DNA from: CAYNDL01 sp964396115
Lineage (GTDB): Bacteria > Patescibacteriota > Andersenbacteria > UBA10190 > CAIZMI01
DNA length: 5,906 bases
Direction of reading: 5' to 3'
NCBI GenBank assembly: GCA_964396115.1
Contig: CAYNDL010000053.1
Span: 1-5,906, forward strand
The notes under the pieces: generated by a model
Databases searched by the model: none
The model's input: only the letters and a program-made list of their open reading frames with translations
Told to the model about the DNA's origin: nothing
Shown: piece by piece, positions 5,363-5,906 of the stretch
Layout of the letters: every line of letters begins with the position of its first letter
Position numbering within the stretch: position 1 is the stretch's first letter
Translations under genes and position numbers: made by a program

Positions 5363-5906
5363 ATGATTATCTCAATCGTCAATCAAAAAGGTGGAGTGGG
5401 GAAGACCACTACTGCTGTTAACCTGGGAGCTGCCTTGGCTCGGGCAGGGCATCCTACCCTGCTTGTTGATCTTGATCCACAAGGTAACGCCACATCTGGT
5501 GTTGGAGTGCAAGAAGAACAAAGAGTACCCGGTATATATGAGTTGCTCAGGGGAGACGTGCCCCATGTGGATGCATTAAGGGCAACAACCCAACAAAATT
5601 ATAGTGTCTTGCCAGCAACAGGCGATCTCGCCGGGGCGTCTGTCGAATTGATGGGTGTCGATAACAGGGAATACCGCTTAAGAGAGGTGTTGGCACCCCT
5701 TCAGCAAAACTTTTCCTACATAATTATTGACGCCCCTCCTTCCTTGGGTATTTTAACCATGAATGCTCTTGTGGCCGCCGAAAAGGTTTTAATACCAGTG
5801 CAGTGCGAGTATTACGCGCTAGAAGGGCTTGGACAGCTATTACAAACAATCGGATTGGTAAAAGAACATCTTCATCCTGAACTGGATGTGCTTGGGGCAG
5901 TCTTAA
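5363..5906 (+). CDS. parA: ParA/Soj-family chromosome partitioning ATPase, 3'-truncated by window
   Basis: The ATG at 5363 opens a frame that runs to the window end: 181 codons plus one base, about 70% of a usual 250-260-residue Soj. ParA proteins are deviant Walker-type ATPases that bind DNA nonspecifically as ATP dimers and move ParB-parS complexes to segregate chromosomes or plasmids. The deviant Walker A KGGVGKTT (9-16) has both the signature Lys9 and the catalytic Lys14. DLDPQGNAT (36-44) is Walker A', and YIIIDAPPSLG (119-129, Asp123) is Walker B. The N-terminus starts immediately with the first strand, so there is no helix-turn-helix extension as in P1-type plasmid ParA. This points to the Soj/chromosomal class. 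AAGG 7 nt upstream supports the start. A parB gene would be expected just downstream, outside the window. Base composition resembles the neighbouring genes. Confidence 0.96.
   Translation, partial: MIISIVNQKGGVGKTTTAVNLGAALARAGHPTLLVDLDPQGNATSGVGVQEEQRVPGIYELLRGDVPHVDALRATTQQNYSVLPATGDLAGASVELMGVDNREYRLREVLAPLQQNFSYIIIDAPPSLGILTMNALVAAEKVLIPVQCEYYALEGLGQLLQTIGLVKEHLHPELDVLGAVL

Noticed and set aside
5372..5579. Short open frames on both strands over the start of parA
   Set aside because: The real frame starts at 5363 with intact Walker motifs and runs off the window; the others are out-of-frame shadows.

Overview
The window reads as bacterial chromosome with short intergenic gaps and standard-code genes. 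TGA is a real stop here: it ends the first membrane protein and the second nucleotidyltransferase. That rules out lineages that recode UGA. A tRNA gene without encoded CCA, genes lacking a Shine-Dalgarno and an apparently leaderless promoter, together with small envelope-sugar genes, would fit a Patescibacteria/CPR-type genome. This placement is an inference; no taxonomic marker is present.

Layout. Positions 1-2743 (+ strand) carry the 3' part of a polytopic membrane protein with a soluble C-terminal domain (GT-C-like), followed by two tandem paralogous NDP-sugar nucleotidyltransferases only 3 bp apart. A strong bidirectional hairpin terminator (2753-2781) separates this block from a convergent UDP-glucose 6-dehydrogenase gene (ugd, 2787-4172, - strand). 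Upstream of ugd, also on the - strand, is a NUDIX hydrolase gene (4263-4949) with its own promoter, Shine-Dalgarno, GTG start and a terminator that overlaps its stop codon. A 217-bp hairpin-rich noncoding stretch (4950-5166) then leads to a tRNA-Leu(CAA) gene (5167-5249, - strand). That gene diverges from a chromosomal-type parA/soj gene, which is cut by the window end (5363-5906, + strand).

How the genes fit together. The nucleotidyltransferases would make activated sugars (one has GalU-like signatures, the other GlmU/RmlA-like ones). Ugd would oxidise UDP-glucose to UDP-glucuronate, and the membrane protein may act in transfer or assembly of surface glycans. NUDIX, tRNA-Leu and ParA are separate housekeeping or segregation functions.

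The most unusual part is 5018-5186. It holds four consecutive stem-loops, two with the same GCAG loop. It also contains an inverted partial copy of the 3' end of the tRNA-Leu gene together with its terminator, interrupted by a perfect 24-bp hairpin flanked by CTCC on both sides. The intact tRNA has U-U mismatches in both the acceptor and T stems, both involving that same 3' segment. This suggests the 3' end was exchanged or rearranged. No complete new defence or mobile system is visible.
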